Assembly: GCA_963966185.1 (NCBI GenBank)
Contig: CAWZYM010000206.1
Location: forward strand, 1 to 64,000
Origin: Rhabditoides inermis
Lineage: Eukaryota > Nematoda > Chromadorea > Rhabditida > Rhabditidae
Length of the DNA stretch: 64,000 bases
Reading direction: 5' to 3'
This document shows positions 28,845-43,049 of the stretch, in pieces. How positions within the stretch are numbered: position 1 is the first letter of the stretch; each line of letters opens with the position of its first letter. Made by a program: the position numbers and the translations under genes. The notes under the pieces are model-generated. The model saw only the letters and a list, made by a program, of their open reading frames with translations, ran no database searches and had not been told where the DNA came from.

Positions 28845-30279
28845 CTGCCCTCCCCCCTCCTATCTGCTCACAATGTGATGCTACGTTAGGCTATGCGCGT
28901 CAAAAATAACTTTCAATTAATAACCAACTTCATACAATCACGTAATAAGTAATAAACGAAAGTTCTAAATTCTTTCAACAAAACACATACCTTCTGACTC
29001 GTCTTGTAGTCCGCCTCCAGGCTTTCGTAGCGCGCGTGAGCGTTCTCCAGCTGAAAGCCACGCCCAGTTAGACTCCGCCCTTTATCTCCTCTTGGTATGT
29101 CTCCTTCTCTCACTATCCATTCTCCCTGCCTCTTCTAACCTTCAGCAGCTGAAAGCACCGCCCACATAGGCTCCGCCCCTCTCGCCCTCCTCACCTACCT
29201 CTCTCTCCAGCTCCTTCTTCACATTTCCGTCCTCTTCCAGCATCGACTCCATCTCTTCCAACTGAAAACAGATTGAAATGATATTTCACAATTTTCAATA
29301 AATGTTTCACACTCATTCACTCATCTCACGCACACAATAATTCAAGTTTCACGAAAACCATGTCTCAACCAACTCCGAAAACGAACCAATACACGTAGCC
29401 AACAATGTTAGCATGATATCAAATTCCTCCCCTAACCCCCGCCTTCTTTTCCCCGCGGCGTGCGGATGGGGTCCTCATTTCGCCCCGCCGCCGCCGAATG
29501 TTCGGTCATCGACAAGAATCCTTCCCGAGAAACCAGTGAGGCGGCGGGAAGTATCCTCACGTGAAAGCAGCTATGGCGCGAGGAGATACTATTTGGCATG
29601 GAAGCAAAGGAAAACCCGGAGCTCTACACGTCAAGAATGGTACTCTAATGGTCCAGGAATGATTATCGATCAAGTATCGTCTTCCCGCCACTAACCTCGT
29701 CAGCCTATCTGTCTTTCCTCGGCGTTAGCCTGTGTATGTATCTCGCATATTAGGCACTACTGTATGCTTCATATCATCATGATTGTGTTGTCATATTTAG
29801 ATATAACTATTCCGGATAAACGATTGATTGATTGTAGAAAGCTCCTCAAGCTCCTCCCCCATACGCCCCGCCCCACACCACCTCGTCCTCCAACCGAGCC
29901 ATCTCCTTTCTCGCCTCGTCGAGCTGCGACTGTGTCTCGCGGTGCTCGTCACACTCCAGCTGAATGTGGCAAATATATAAGCTCCGCCCATCAAAGCCAC
30001 GCCCACTTCGCTCCTTTTCCAATTACATGAAGATATGCACTACACCCAACATCAACATGTCGCTCTTCTTTCTCATAACCGTTCTCGCATATCTGATACC
30101 ATATCAACATCTGCTATAGCCCCTCCCCTCCCCCGCTCACCTGCCAGTCCGTCTGCACCTCCTCGCACTTCTCGGCGAGTCGCGCGCGCTCCTCCTCGCA
30201 GGCGGACAGACGGCCGCGCAGCTCCGCGCACTCGGACGAGGAGGAGGCGGCCAGGGCGTCCAGCTCCTGGAGAGGGAAT

Positions 30280-30320
<41 letters not shown>

Positions 30321-30738
30321 AGATTCCCTCGCATCTTCTACACCTAACATCCCATCAACGCAACACATAATCATATCGAAACCTCTCTGCTCTCTCTCTC
30401 CCTCCCTCCCCCCTCTCTGCTCTCTCCCTCTTTCTCTCCCCCCTCCCCGTCACTCACCCCCTGCACCCTCTGCCGCTCCTCCCTCTCCGCGTCCAGATCG
30501 CGTTGCGCCGACTCCAACCGCGTCAGCTGCTTCTGCAAAAGGGGATGTGGTTACTCACTGATTACTTGGGAAGTAAGTAAGTGAGGCTTTCAAACAAATT
30601 CAAACATGTTCGACACCAATACGCAAGCGTGTATTGCAACGCAAACATTCTTTCCGAAAAGACAAAGTGATGAAACGTGAATTATACAACTCGAACAACG
30701 AAAAAAACGACGATGCGTGGTTTTTCTCTTTATGTATG

Positions 30739-30776
<38 letters not shown>

Positions 30777-32001
30777 CTCTCTCTCACCTTCATCCCTCGC
30801 AGCAGGGTCATCGCGTGGCTGAGCAGCTCCTCGCCCTTCACTATCTGCAAGCATCGATCGATAAATCAATGAATCAATATAAACGATACCTTGAGCTCCA
30901 ACGGGATGCGCACCGTTTGCAGGTCAATGTGCCGCACCAGCTCGAATCTTTAAAACAATTACATTATTCAATTTTCAAATTATTCCGCTGTCTTTAATAT
31001 AATATTTTTGTTATCAAACCCATGAGAAATAAGTTTCGCCTCAAACTAATAAGCGAGAAGTGAATCTTAATACAATTCGCCATTCAGAAAAAGAGGTCAT
31101 CACCAGTCAAAATAGATTGTGCTCACAAAAAATATCAAAGTTCGAAAAACTTCTAGCTTCTTGGCCTACACGTTACAACTATTCAGTGAAAGGATCACTC
31201 TCACACGTCACAAACGTGGAAGAGAATACAAAAAAAAACTTTCTGCTTGATCACACAACTAGAAGGGCTCCGATCCAACCGAAATCCAAAAAAAACATCT
31301 CTGCTGCTGCTGTAAACCACACAAGTAGGTGATACTCACTCATACTAATTAACATAAAATAAAACAACTTTAAACCCACGTGCACATCGCCTGGTCGTCC
31401 GAGATGCTGCAGGTGAGCTGGACCGGACAGGCGGTCGCGTCACGGTCCCGAACGAGACGCACCTCGACAAGTAGACAATCAGTCAATCGGACAATCAGAC
31501 AATCAGACAATCAAATAGTCAGATAATCCGACAATCCGGTAATTCGGAAACCAGCCAATCAATTAATCAGTCAATCCGACAAATCGACAGATATTCAATC
31601 CGACAATTAGTCAATCAATCCACCAATCACCCACCATCCTCTTGGGAAAGTCCTCAAAGTCGACGTTGAGACTCCAGCGCGTCGCCCACTGCTGGTACTT
31701 GGATCTGCGGATGAACAGGTAAACAAACAAACAAGTAAACAAACACCTGGTGAGTCCCTCTGCGTAGAGAAAGTCGAGCTCGTCGGCTCGCGAGATCTCT
31801 ACCCGGTACTCCTTCTCGTGTGCGTCCCGTCGCTCCATGATCTTCAGGATAACGTCAATGTTGCAAGAACTAAAAACAATCGATCGATCGATAAATCAAT
31901 CGATCAATAACTCACAGCCGATCCTGGGTGGTCCTTCCGGGCCCTATGAGTTGTACTGGAACGGTCTCATCGAATAGCATCAGCCGATTGTCGGCCGACA
32001 T
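26490..32001 (-). CDS. sas-6: SAS-6 centriole cartwheel protein
   Basis: About 18 exons. SAS-6 dimers assemble into the ninefold cartwheel that templates the centriole. The head domain comes from exons at 32001-31916 (MSADNRLMLFDET), 31869-31747 (EISRADELDFLYAEGLTR), about 31705-31637 (SLNVDFEDFPKRM), 31464-31381, 30948-30890 and 30846-30789 (GEELLSHAMTLL). A long coiled coil follows (about 30534-30461, 30270-30141, 29959-29877, 29262-29200, 29052-28990, 28600-28523, 27878-27747 with KLEELEADIREKQALIEQL, 27288-27180). The low-complexity tail has LTPYRPVLG and ends at a TAG at 26490. The C. elegans protein has close counterparts of EISRSDDFEFLF, VDFDAFPK, KLGELEADLKEK and LTPSFKPVLG. The ATG follows CTTTTAG by four bases, a likely trans-splice site. 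Exon limits in the tail are less certain. Confidence 0.9.
27897..28455. repeat. GA-rich minisatellite in a sas-6 intron
   Basis: About 560 bp of GA repeats, including about 30 copies of the hexamer GAGAGG in two blocks (about 28170-28350). Long open frames on both strands (RERERE or SPSPSP) are artefacts. A CT-rich block, 28611-28845, fills the next upstream intron of the gene. Confidence 0.95.
29431..29845 (+). pseudogene. LINE 3' end fragment, copy 1, in a sas-6 intron
   Basis: About 400 bp related in reverse complement to 51945-52330. Both share a coding segment, ECSVIDKNPSR then KQLWREEIL to RMVL-stop, interrupted here by a TGA before KQLW. The 3' end CCGGATAAACGATTGATTG carries a short ATTG repeat tail. 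It is opposite to sas-6, in the intron between the exons at 29959-29877 and 29262-29200. Confidence 0.65.
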
Positions 32002-32218
32002 TTCACTAAAAGTTTCGTTATACAAAAATACGATCCAATTCCGCAAGATATCACAATGCTCAAGAAACATTTCAATGACACAGATCCTCTGGTAGTAAAC
32101 TATAAACATTTATCTACATTCACGACATAAGCAAGAGACTACACCAATACACAGACTACTAATCAAAGTGTACATATTGCTGATACTGTAATGCATAAAT
32201 TCAGAATATACAAGCTCT
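32002..32218 (-). other. Short intercistronic spacer qns-1 to sas-6
   Basis: The qns-1 stop and sas-6 ATG are 217 bp apart on one strand, and CTTTTAG lies four bases before the sas-6 ATG. This resembles nematode operon spacing with SL2-type trans-splicing. The spacer is AT-rich; no canonical AATAAA was identified on the coding strand. Confidence 0.45.
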
Positions 32219-32781
32219 TCAATTCTTCTTCTCCTCCTCCCGCAGAGCGACCATCTGAAAACAAGGACATAAGCCAAATAGTTATTTCCCGCGCAAAATC
32301 GCAATACGCGCAGCGCTGGCGTAAACAACCACATTAGCGCAACGCGATGCATGCTTGATAGTTTTTTTTTACGTGCCGTGAAAAAAACATCGGTAAAACC
32401 GTTGATATAGAAATTTAACACGGGTGTTTTACTATATATAAACATGTATAAGTATAAATGATACAATTTAACAAAAAAAAACCGACCCTCTCTCGGATCT
32501 TGCCCATCTGGTAGGCCAGGTCGGGGTAGAGGAAGGGCCGGTGGTCGTTGCGGTGGTCGTCGCAGCTGTACTGCTCGCCGTAGTAGGCTGCAGAGGGAAT
32601 CTCTCTCTCTCTCTCTCCCTCTCTCTCCCTCTCTCTTTCTCTCTTCTCTCTCCCCCCTCTCTTCCGTCTTTCTCTCTCAGTCATATCACAAAGACATATA
32701 GAGAGAAGTCGAGAGTCACCCATCCACCACTCTTATCCACCTCCACCAGATTGAGAGAGACATCCCACCCACCCGGTGGTC

Positions 32782-32858
<77 letters not shown>

Positions 32859-33589
32859 CATCTCCCCTGTCTCTCTTTCTCTCACCCACCCGGCGTGGAC
32901 ACGGTGGCCTTGTGTCGGTTGACGCAGTAGCGGCGGAAGAAGCGCTGCACCTTCTCCTCGATCTGCAAACACACAACGACATATCGACTCCAACCAATTC
33001 ATCAAGGTCCCTAAGACCACACACGACGCCTGATCCAATACACAATCTCAGCTTCAACAAGTGTATCCAAACCCACGGTGCCTCAGCAATCTATGGGACC
33101 CTCGGACCCTCCTCCCCCTCTACCCACCTCCTCATAGCTGTACTTCTCCCCCCACAGCGGGACCAGGGCGTTGAATATGGCATAGGGACCCATGCATCCG
33201 GGACGGCGGAGGCGACCAATCACAGACAGCTCGTCGTAGGTGAGACCGATCTCGTCCTGTGACATAATCATCTCTCTCCCCCCTCTCTCTCCACCTCTCT
33301 CTCTCTCCCCCCCCTCTCTCTCTCCACCTCTCTCTCTCTCTCCATTTCTGTTCCTCTCTTTCTCCCCCTCTCTTTCCGCCTCTTATTTTCTGTCCCTTAT
33401 CCAGTTTTATTCGACAATGTACGTTTCATTCACCACCCATGTTTCGCAAGTTACAATATTTGACAATGTGATTGAAGAAAAAGCAAATAAAACAAACAAA
33501 AACAAAACCCACCTCATCCGTCTGCGTGATCTTTCCGTCGACCAGAGGACGCAGCTCGGCGGTCGGGACAGAGTCGAGGATACTGGAAG

Positions 33590-33626
<37 letters not shown>

Positions 33627-35422
33627 CCTCCCTCCCTCCCTCCCTCCCTCCCTCCCTCCCCCTCCCTCCCTCCCTCCCTCACGGTCTCAGACTGTCCATT
33701 CCCTTCTTGTCCGCCGCCAGTACGAGGAACTTCCTCAGGTCGCTCTTGCAGCTCGATCCGATCGGGTTCAGGTCGGCCGACGAGCAGTCGTACTTGGTCA
33801 GGTAGCCCACCAGACTGCAATTTGATAAAAAGGAGTATTAAACATGTTGCACATTGTATAATCATCTTCTTTTTCGCCAAACTTCTCTTCACTTCATTTT
33901 TTAACCCCTCAGTCGTACTTGTACTTGGACATGGTCAGGTAGCCGACCAGACTACAAAGTATTATACTGCATCTATCATGGTTGTGCACTTCCCCCTTCG
34001 GTCATATCGTTTATACTCTGCTCCAGAGCGATAGTTTTCGATCTACCTCGCTTGCAGTTCGAAATACGGTGCCATAACCATCTGCCTCTCTTGTTTTGCG
34101 CTCTATTGCCGAGAGCTGACTCCGTCTTCCTCTGATCTACCCCATTGCGCGCAACTTATTGCGAGCATGAAACTATAGCCCCTTTTGTTTTTTGCTTCTC
34201 TTTTATTATGAAAGCTGTGCATCTCAACATTCTTGCTTCAACATTTCACTTTCAAACACGTTTCAACCATAAACTATACACTCCCAGCCAACGCTTGTAC
34301 AATCCTTCGGCCATCCGAACTTCCGAACTATTGTATGAACGAAAATTGATTATTCACTACCACTTAACTTACGTTTCAAGAATGAACTAAGCGCCCACCA
34401 AATCAAATTTAATTTAATAGATTCCATGCAATCTTTATAATTGTCCTCATTACTAATTACTACATGATCAGACTGTTTCCCTCCCCATCTCTCTCCCTTC
34501 CCCTCCCCTCCCCCATTCTTCCTCTCTCTCTGTCTCTCTCCCTCTCCCTCTGTCCCATCCCCCCTTCTCTCCCTCCCTCCCTCTCTCTTTCTCCCTCCCT
34601 CCCCCCCCCCTCTCTCTCACTCTCTCCCTCTCTACCCTTCCCCTCTCCCTCCCTCTCTCTCCCTTTCCCCACCTCCCTCTCTCTCCCTCCCTCTCCCTCT
34701 CTCTCTCCCTCTCCCCTCCCCCCCCCTTCCACCTCTCGTCCACATTGCTGCTGCCCAGCACCAGCAGACTGCCCTTCCTCCCCTTGGCGACGAGTGACAG
34801 CTGGGCAAAGAGATACGCCAGCACCATCCTCACACGAGCCTGGATGTTCTGCAGGGCGAGCGACTCGCGCCAGTCCGGGCTCTGCAACATGGCTATTAGT
34901 CTCTCCTCTTGCTATTAGTCTCTCCACATCCGGTCTGGTGGAAGGGACCGAAACCGGATGTGTGCTACGAATTTAAAAAAATAGAACTTCTTTTGATTTT
35001 CTTGGAATTAGTGAATTCGTAATTTGTTTGTTTATCAGCCAGATTACGAGTTTACGACAAAATACACACACACTCTTACAATGAACAACCGCTCTTAATG
35101 AATAGAAAAATATAGGTTTTTTAAAAAAAAAAATCACACTACCACGAAATCCGAGTTTCAGAATCTCAATTTCTCTTTGTATTTCTCAACAATTTCAATC
35201 TGCCCTCCTCTAGCATGACAACTCTATGCAGTACACAGAATACGGTCAATTATGATGCCATACTTTACTTTTACATCTATAACCTATACATAACCTAGAC
35301 AACCCTCTGTCAGTTAGTTTGTCTGTCTCTCTCTGTCTCTCTTTCTCTCTCTCTCCCTCTCTCTTCCTCTCTCTTCCTCTCTCTCCTTCTCTCTCTCTCC
35401 CCTCTCTCTTCCTCTCTCTCCT

Positions 35423-35494
<72 letters not shown>

Positions 35495-35949
35495 CCCCCT
35501 CACCCACCGCAAACGACGGCACAAATCCGGCGGCCAGCTGGAACACTCCCAGCAGGGCCGACAGCACCGTGTCGATCAGAATACTGGAAACACATCAACC
35601 ATGACGTCACGAAACCCGGACCACCCACGACGCAAGATGATCCATGACGTCACCCATACCACCCACTATGTCACACCCTCTATGACATCATCCAGACCAC
35701 CTAAGACATCACATTAACCATTACGTCACTGGAACCACCCACCACACCAAATCATCCATCTGTGACGTCACCCATACCACCCACTATGCCACACCCTCTA
35801 TGATGTCATCCAGACCACCCACGACGCTCTCCCACCTCGAGTGGTTCGAGTTGATCTGCTTGGCGAGTCCGCTGGCGAGATCGCGCGTGCCCTGCGAGCT
35901 GTGCTCCGACGCCATGTAGCACGTGAAGAACACCTGCGAGGGAGTCTCC

Positions 35950-36004
<55 letters not shown>

Positions 36005-39000
36005 CTCCTTCCTTCCTTCCCTTCCTCTTCCTCTCTCTTCCTGCGAGGGAGTCTCTCTGTCTCTGTCTGTCTATCTCCCTCCTTCCCCCCTCTCCCCTCT
36101 CTCCCTCACCTGATTACACAGTGCCGCCGGGTCCTCCCCAACCTTGTCTCCATTGAGGTAGTACGCCGGGTCGTCCCTGCCCTCCTCTTTGGCACGCTTC
36201 ACCGTAGCGCACACCTAGAGACGTCACTGTGACGTCACTCAACACCGTGACGTCATTCTTTCGACAACGCCACTCAATATCATCATTATTTCTCCTAATA
36301 ACGAAATCAGCTTCTTACTAAACTCGCCATTCTCCCTTCGAAATTTCGGATGACGCAACTCATTACTGTAGCGTCACTTTTCCTCCGCTGAACTCAACAT
36401 CTTAACGCTATACTCTTTTCGATGACGTCACTCTCTCCCTCCGATGACGTCACCCCCACCCACCTTGTTGCACATGAGGCGCACCATGGCCGCCACCGCC
36501 GCGCTGTCCTGTCCGCCCGAGAGGGGAAGAAAGAAGCCCGACTGAAACCAAAGTTTCCATGTTTCCTTGATTGACTGAAAGACCCCGACAACATAACAAC
36601 GCTTATAGGATTTATCTATTTGCGAGTTACACACAAATATTTTCGAGTCCCGCACGCTCAAAAAGCACTATCGTAAGCACTTGCTCTTGCATCTATCGAT
36701 TCACTTCAGAAAAGCATAATGATTCCTTCATATCGAATTAGCATCGGCGACCACACTTTATTTTTTTCAAATATAGTTCACCAATCAGATATTGCAGCAC
36801 TAGAAACATCATTTCAATCGGGTTATATATTCACTCAAACTTGATAGTCTTTCAAGAACAAATATTACTCCCTCCGTCCTCACTCCTCCCCCATCTCTCT
36901 CTCTCCCTCCCAATCTCTCTTTCTCTTTTCAGTCCTTCCTTCGTCTCTCACTCTCCTCCTTCTCTCCCTCTATACAATATAATACGTTTATTATGATATT
37001 TTCATCGACTCATAGAGTATCTCTCTCTCTCTCTCCTCCTCCTCCTCCTCTTTCCCTCTCTCCCTCCTCCTCTCACCATCTTGCTCCTCCTCAGATAGTG
37101 CCACAGCCACGCGGGCGGACCCTCGCACATCTCCTCCACAGAACACTTCTGGTGCACCTGCAATCCGGTAACTACAGTACCTCTTATAGCTACAGTACCC
37201 CGAGTGCAGTACCAATCTTGAATCGGATTATTACATTTACTTATCATTCAACTCTGTAGCATGAAAGAACCCATACCATGCTACAGTATCCCTCTCTACC
37301 GTATACCTCTATCGGCTCGGCGAGCTTCTCGCGCGGACTCGTCTTGCAGCACATCTTCCCAGGGAAGGGGACGAGGTCGGGGCCGGGCACCGCGTGGCGG
37401 GACGCCTAGAAGAGTAGAAATTCAGGAACTATGACAGTGCCATTTCATTTATGTGAAAGTATCGGTGTCTGCAAACTGTCAGCTACACTGCTACTACACA
37501 ACACTGGCCAGCTACGAGCTACAACGATGTCATAAATACCCGATCATGTTACGATCTAACTAGCTTTTAGACTTTCACATTTCACAATCACGAATCACAA
37601 TGTATACGCTTCACAGCTCACACAACCACACAACGGGGAGGGACGTGACAATTTCGCTTCTTCTGGTGTTCTAATGTTTCCTCTTCACTTCCCTCTCCAC
37701 TCCCCTCCCATCCGTCATTTCCCCCCGCACTCGTCAGTCCAGCCCGTTTCCTCTACACTGGGCGGTCGGCCCACGTACCGTCCACAATGAACACTATCTA
37801 TCGGTGCGTCTCCTGTTCCTCTCTCTCTCTCTCCCTCCCTCCCTCCCTCCTCTCTCTCCCACTTCCTCCCCCTCTCTCACCCCCTCCTCCTCCCTCTCTC
37901 CCTCCCTCTCTCTCCCTCCCTCCCTCCCTCCCTCCCTCCTCTCTCTCCTACTTCCTCCCCCTCTCTCACCCCCTCCTTCTCCCTCTCTCTCTCTCTCCCC
38001 CTCCCTCTCTCTCTCTCTTTCTCCCTTTCTCTCCCTCCCTCCCCTCTCTCATCCCCCCTCTCCAGATTGCTGGGCCGGAACACGGCACCACCCTCCGATT
38101 CCGAGCACGTCTACGAAGACAAATACCCACCCGTCAAGAAAACGCCGTCAAAGAAAAAGTCGGGCAAGTCCAAGTCCAAGTCCGTCAACAAAAAGAAGAA
38201 GGTGCGACCGTCATAGTAGAACTCTGTAGCTTCACAACCTTTGTAATTGTCGCACACATACACCACCGATCTGATCACATCTCGATCACTCTCCTACTCC
38301 TCCTTGACCAACGTATTTCAGAAGACGCGCAAGACGGGCCAGGACGAAAATGGCACGGGAGGCACAGGCGGCACGCTCACCGACGACACTGGTGAGAGCA
38401 CTACTGATCCCTACAAGTCTGTCCACTGCATTCGTGATGATGCATCCGGCCATGTTCGCTCAATCTCCATAAGCTCAAAACCAGAAAGTGCCCGCTTCCC
38501 CCCCCCCCTCTTTTTCCACAGTAAAATGCGCGAAGAGAGTACTATAAAAGAGAGAGAGAGAGACACGGCCAAAAGCGCATGCAGATTCTGATGTCTGTGT
38601 CCGTATGTCCTCTCTCTTTCTGGAATCAATCTGAACAGATCCGAATCCGATGACCAATAATAGGGGGCACTGGGGGAACGACGGGCGGCGGCGACGACGA
38701 CCCCATCTACGAGGCGCAGCAGCAGAAGCTCGAGGGGGCCGAGCAGGGCAAGGAGCTCCTCTCACCCGACACAAAGGACAGGGAGCAGACTAGGGTGGGC
38801 ACCTGAGCACTCACATATATATACACTCATCGATTCTCAGTAAATTATAGGAAACATTTCAACTCCTTAGCCGGTCCTAGGTCTTGGGGTCTTGCGCCTT
38901 GTTATACAATACACTACTATACGATCGACACAGCTCATGCAGTGCATCTCTGGGCAATCGCCTGAATTGAATAGGCTTTTGCGATTCACATGTTTGTTCA

Positions 39001-40803
39001 CACTTGCCATGTTTGAGAGTCAGAGTTTGTACCAGGACCAAGAAACAGTAGGTCCTTGGGCTGACGGCGGGTGAATCAAGATTAGTGGTTATGTTATCGT
39101 CAATAAAACATTTAGGAGCCGTCCAAGCCGTCTGCCGACAAAGCGTCTCCGAACAAGCCAGTCAAGCCCAAGGTTTTCGTCACTGCGTGAGTTCCGACTT
39201 CAGATAGTCTGTCCAAGCGATATACGTTTCAGCGACAAGAAGAAGATACACAGAGTGACCGCCGACGAGGAGGTTCGTCTTTCTCTCTCTCTCTCTCTTT
39301 CTCTCTCCCTCTCTCTCTCCCACTCCCTCCCTCTCTAGGAGAAGACCGAGTTCGAGAGGGTCAAGGGAGGCGCGCGACCGGCGGCCTGCAAGGACCCCTT
39401 CTTCAAGGGCAAGAAGAGGACGAGCAGGAAGAGCAAGGACAGGGTAAGCTCTCTCCCTCCCCTCTCTCTTATCCTCCCCCCCCCCTCTCCCTCTCTCTTT
39501 CCCTCTCTCTCTCATCCTCCCTCTCTCCCTTCCAGGAAAAGCGCAGCGACAGCGTCTCGCCCTACGCCGCCTCGCCACGCCCCGAAGGCCAGCAGTCTTC
39601 CGGCGGCAGCAACAGCTCTGCAGAGACTGGGTACGGTAACGAGTAACTTGGTTACGGTAGCTGAGCACGGTAACGAATAACTTGGTTACGGTAGCTACCG
39701 TATAGCAACGAGGACTTGAAATCGGCCGAGGACGTGGACAAGAGCGGGTTTCTCGAGCCGCGGCAGGACGACAAGAGGGAGGAGGAGGAAGAGGAGGAGG
39801 GGCCAAAGAAAATCAAGGAGGCCGCAAAGGGTTCGGATCTCTCTTTCTCTCTCTCTCTATCATTCTCTCTCCTTCTAGCCTCTCACTCTCTCCCTACTAT
39901 CTCACTCTCTCCCTATCCCTCTCTCTCTACTCCCTCCCTTGCAGTGACCGTCCTCGATGCGGACAAGTGATCGCCACTCGCCCCTCTCCCTCTTACACTT
40001 ACAACAAACAAGACGAACGAAACAAATTGACAACTTACAATTGCGCCCTCATACACTTAGATCATATTAGTTAGAACTGTAGAACTGTGTTAGAAATAAA
40101 TAAATTTCCAATGTTGTCTGCATTTTATCATAAATCTGTCCGGCTCACGACAAATACGTTTCTCATGCTGCTCAGATTCGACTAGCATCGTGTCAATGCA
40201 ATATCGTCAATATAGAAATTTCCAATATGCCAAGTTTGTCAGAATTTGAGAATTTTGTCGGTATCACGACAAATATGTTTCAGATGCTGCTCAAATTCGA
40301 TGAACATAGTGCCAATGTAATACCGTCTCTACATGAACAGATTAGAAAAATCTAAACCCCCACCTCAAACTGCCCGCTGCTGATCTTCTGTCGGAAGGCG
40401 ATCGTCGCGTTCAGATCCACCAGTGACGTCACCACACACTGCAACAAATACATAATAATGAACATGTTATGATACAAAAGTTGACAACATTGCATCTGTC
40501 TACACGCAATGTTCACATAATGGAATAGTGAAACATAGCGTTTCTATTACTCGAAACTTGAAATAGTCACAACAATAGAAGAATGCTAACTAAACCACCA
40601 CCACCTCGCATTATCCAACATATACACGAATATGCCATTCTGGATAAACATTTGATTTGTGGAATAGAAGAAGAAACTAACCGTGTCCTCGATATCAAAC
40701 TGGCCGGCCTGCGCGAGAAGAGCGCCGTTATGAGCGATGGAAGACATACCTGGAAGGAGTTTCTCTCTCTCACCCTTCACCCTCTCTCTCTCTCTCCCCC
40801 TTC

Positions 40804-40846
<43 letters not shown>

Positions 40847-43002
40847 CTCTTTCTCCCTCTCTCCCCCTCCCTCCTCCTCACCATCATAGTAGACCCTGTC
40901 ACCGTCGCATCCTCTGTGATTCGCGTACACGTACACTCCTCCGACCTGAACGCAACTCGTATGTACTTCTACTACTTAACTTCCACCTCCACACTCCCTC
41001 CTTCTCAGTTTCTGTTTTCACACGCACGGTTTCCACATTCTCTATTCAATGCTCATCCGTTTCGCAAGGGCAACTCAATTCCTCTCCTCCTTTGCCACTT
41101 TCCTTCTCCAACCGTCTCCTTTACACCCATCAGCACGGTATGCACACATCGTAAACCCCAAGTACACCTTGTCATTTCCCTACCTTATTCAATCTCTCCA
41201 CAATTATCCACATACCGTATACCTCATGTCTACCTATCATCTCCATCCCCCACCTTTGCGCACGCTCCCAGCACGAGCTGTCGTATCCGGTAGTTGCTCT
41301 TTCCGAACAGATGGAAGCTGCCGGATGCGTTGCACACAATGTCCACTCCTGCTAGGGCAGCGTCCACGTGAGAACTGGAAAAGATAAAAATGAAACAAGT
41401 AAATATTGCATAGTCCACTTCTCCGAATGCCGAGTTAGAGCAGCGCAAAGATTGCATATTCCATCATCTTCCCTTGCCCCCGAGTGGTCGATTCTCCCCA
41501 GTTTATTTTCCCCGTCGCACCCGCCAAGCCCGGTCTACGTGGACAATTGCTGGATCAACGGTACCCGCCACATGTTCGCTGCTGGCTTTGGAATTTGAGG
41601 AGTTCTCGGAGAACGGAGTTGAACCCGCCGAGTACACTTTCTACAATGGCTGTCGCAACGTCAACCCAAGCGTGAGACCAAGCACACCACACCTTCTTCA
41701 CGTCGGATCCCGACAAGAAGGAACCACCGACAGATACTTCACGCAGACTAAACCCTTTGTGTTTCATCTCAGTTGTTGTATTCTTGATATCGGCAATAAA
41801 TCAAAGATTGCATACGATGCGGCCAAAATCTTACAGAAAAATCTTACAACATGAGCGATGCCACCGTTTCATCATAGCAGATATATGTTATGTTTCCACC
41901 TCAAATCTAATCACACGCTAAAAGAGAAGTCGTAATAATAGGACAAAAGACATATAACCTATAATATTTCCATTTTCCCCCACTGTTTGTCCTTACAAAC
42001 ACCTCTCTCTCTCCTCTCTCTCTCCTCTCTCTCTCTCTCTCCTCTCTCTCTCTTCCTCTCTCCCCCCCCTCCCCCCTTACCTCTTGAATGTCCACAGCTC
42101 CTCGCAGATCTCGAACCCGACCTTTACATTGTCGCCAGAGATGAGCACCCCGTCGCCGAACGGCACAGTGTCCTGGCGAGAATACATTAACCACCCTTAC
42201 AGTAATCAAGAATACAGTATCCAAATTACCTTACAGTAACCAATGTCTCAACTACAGTAATGAGGAAGCCACTGTACTTTCCACTCCTGCACATCATAAC
42301 ATACCGTATACCAACCTGTTTGAATCCGAACTCCTCGCCCAGACGGAACTCGACCGTCTTGCCCTTTGCCTCCCAGCGAGAGAACCAACTGCAAAGACTC
42401 TCTCTCTCTCTCTCTCTCTCTCTAAATCCCTCTTCCTCTTTCCCTTCCTTCAAATTCCTTCCGACGCCCCCGACTATATCTTTTCTTCCTCTCCCCCTCT
42501 CTCCCCCTCTCTCTCCCCCCCTCTCTCTCCCCCCTCTCTCTCCCTCCACTCACCGCCCCTCCCTGTACACATCGTCGTCGCACAGCTTCATCTTCGGTCG
42601 GATGATGAGCAGGCGTCTGCGAGAAATCGATAATCAGATTATACAATCTATAAAATCAATAAAAAATTTTTAATTCACTAATCACATTCTAGAAAGTCAA
42701 TACTCAATAATCAGACTCGCGGAAAACAATAGATTCTATTTGAAAGCGGAACACTTGAGACATTGAAAGCGGAACACTCGAGAATTCGGATATGAATGAT
42801 TTGATTTAAATTGAAAGATACTGCATACTAAACCTCTCTTGTGATCGGCAGTATATAGCAGTCAATCAAAATAGAAATCAATAAATCGATAAATCAATAC
42901 GCACCCATTCGCAAAGGCGACCATGCAGTTGTATTGAACCATGTTGTGTCGGACCGGCATGCCTGTGACGACGACGAGGGAGGGCCACTGGAAGGGAGAG
43001 GG

Positions 43003-43049
<47 letters not shown>

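Noticed and set aside
27587..28878. Open frames over 300 codons rich in SL, SP or RE
   Set aside because: They arise from (GA)n and (GAGAGG)n repeats in sas-6 introns, open in several frames at once.
34460..34976. Overlapping open frames of 140-170 codons on both strands
   Set aside because: CT-rich intron sequence of qns-1; only the part at 34881-34734 on the minus strand is a real exon.
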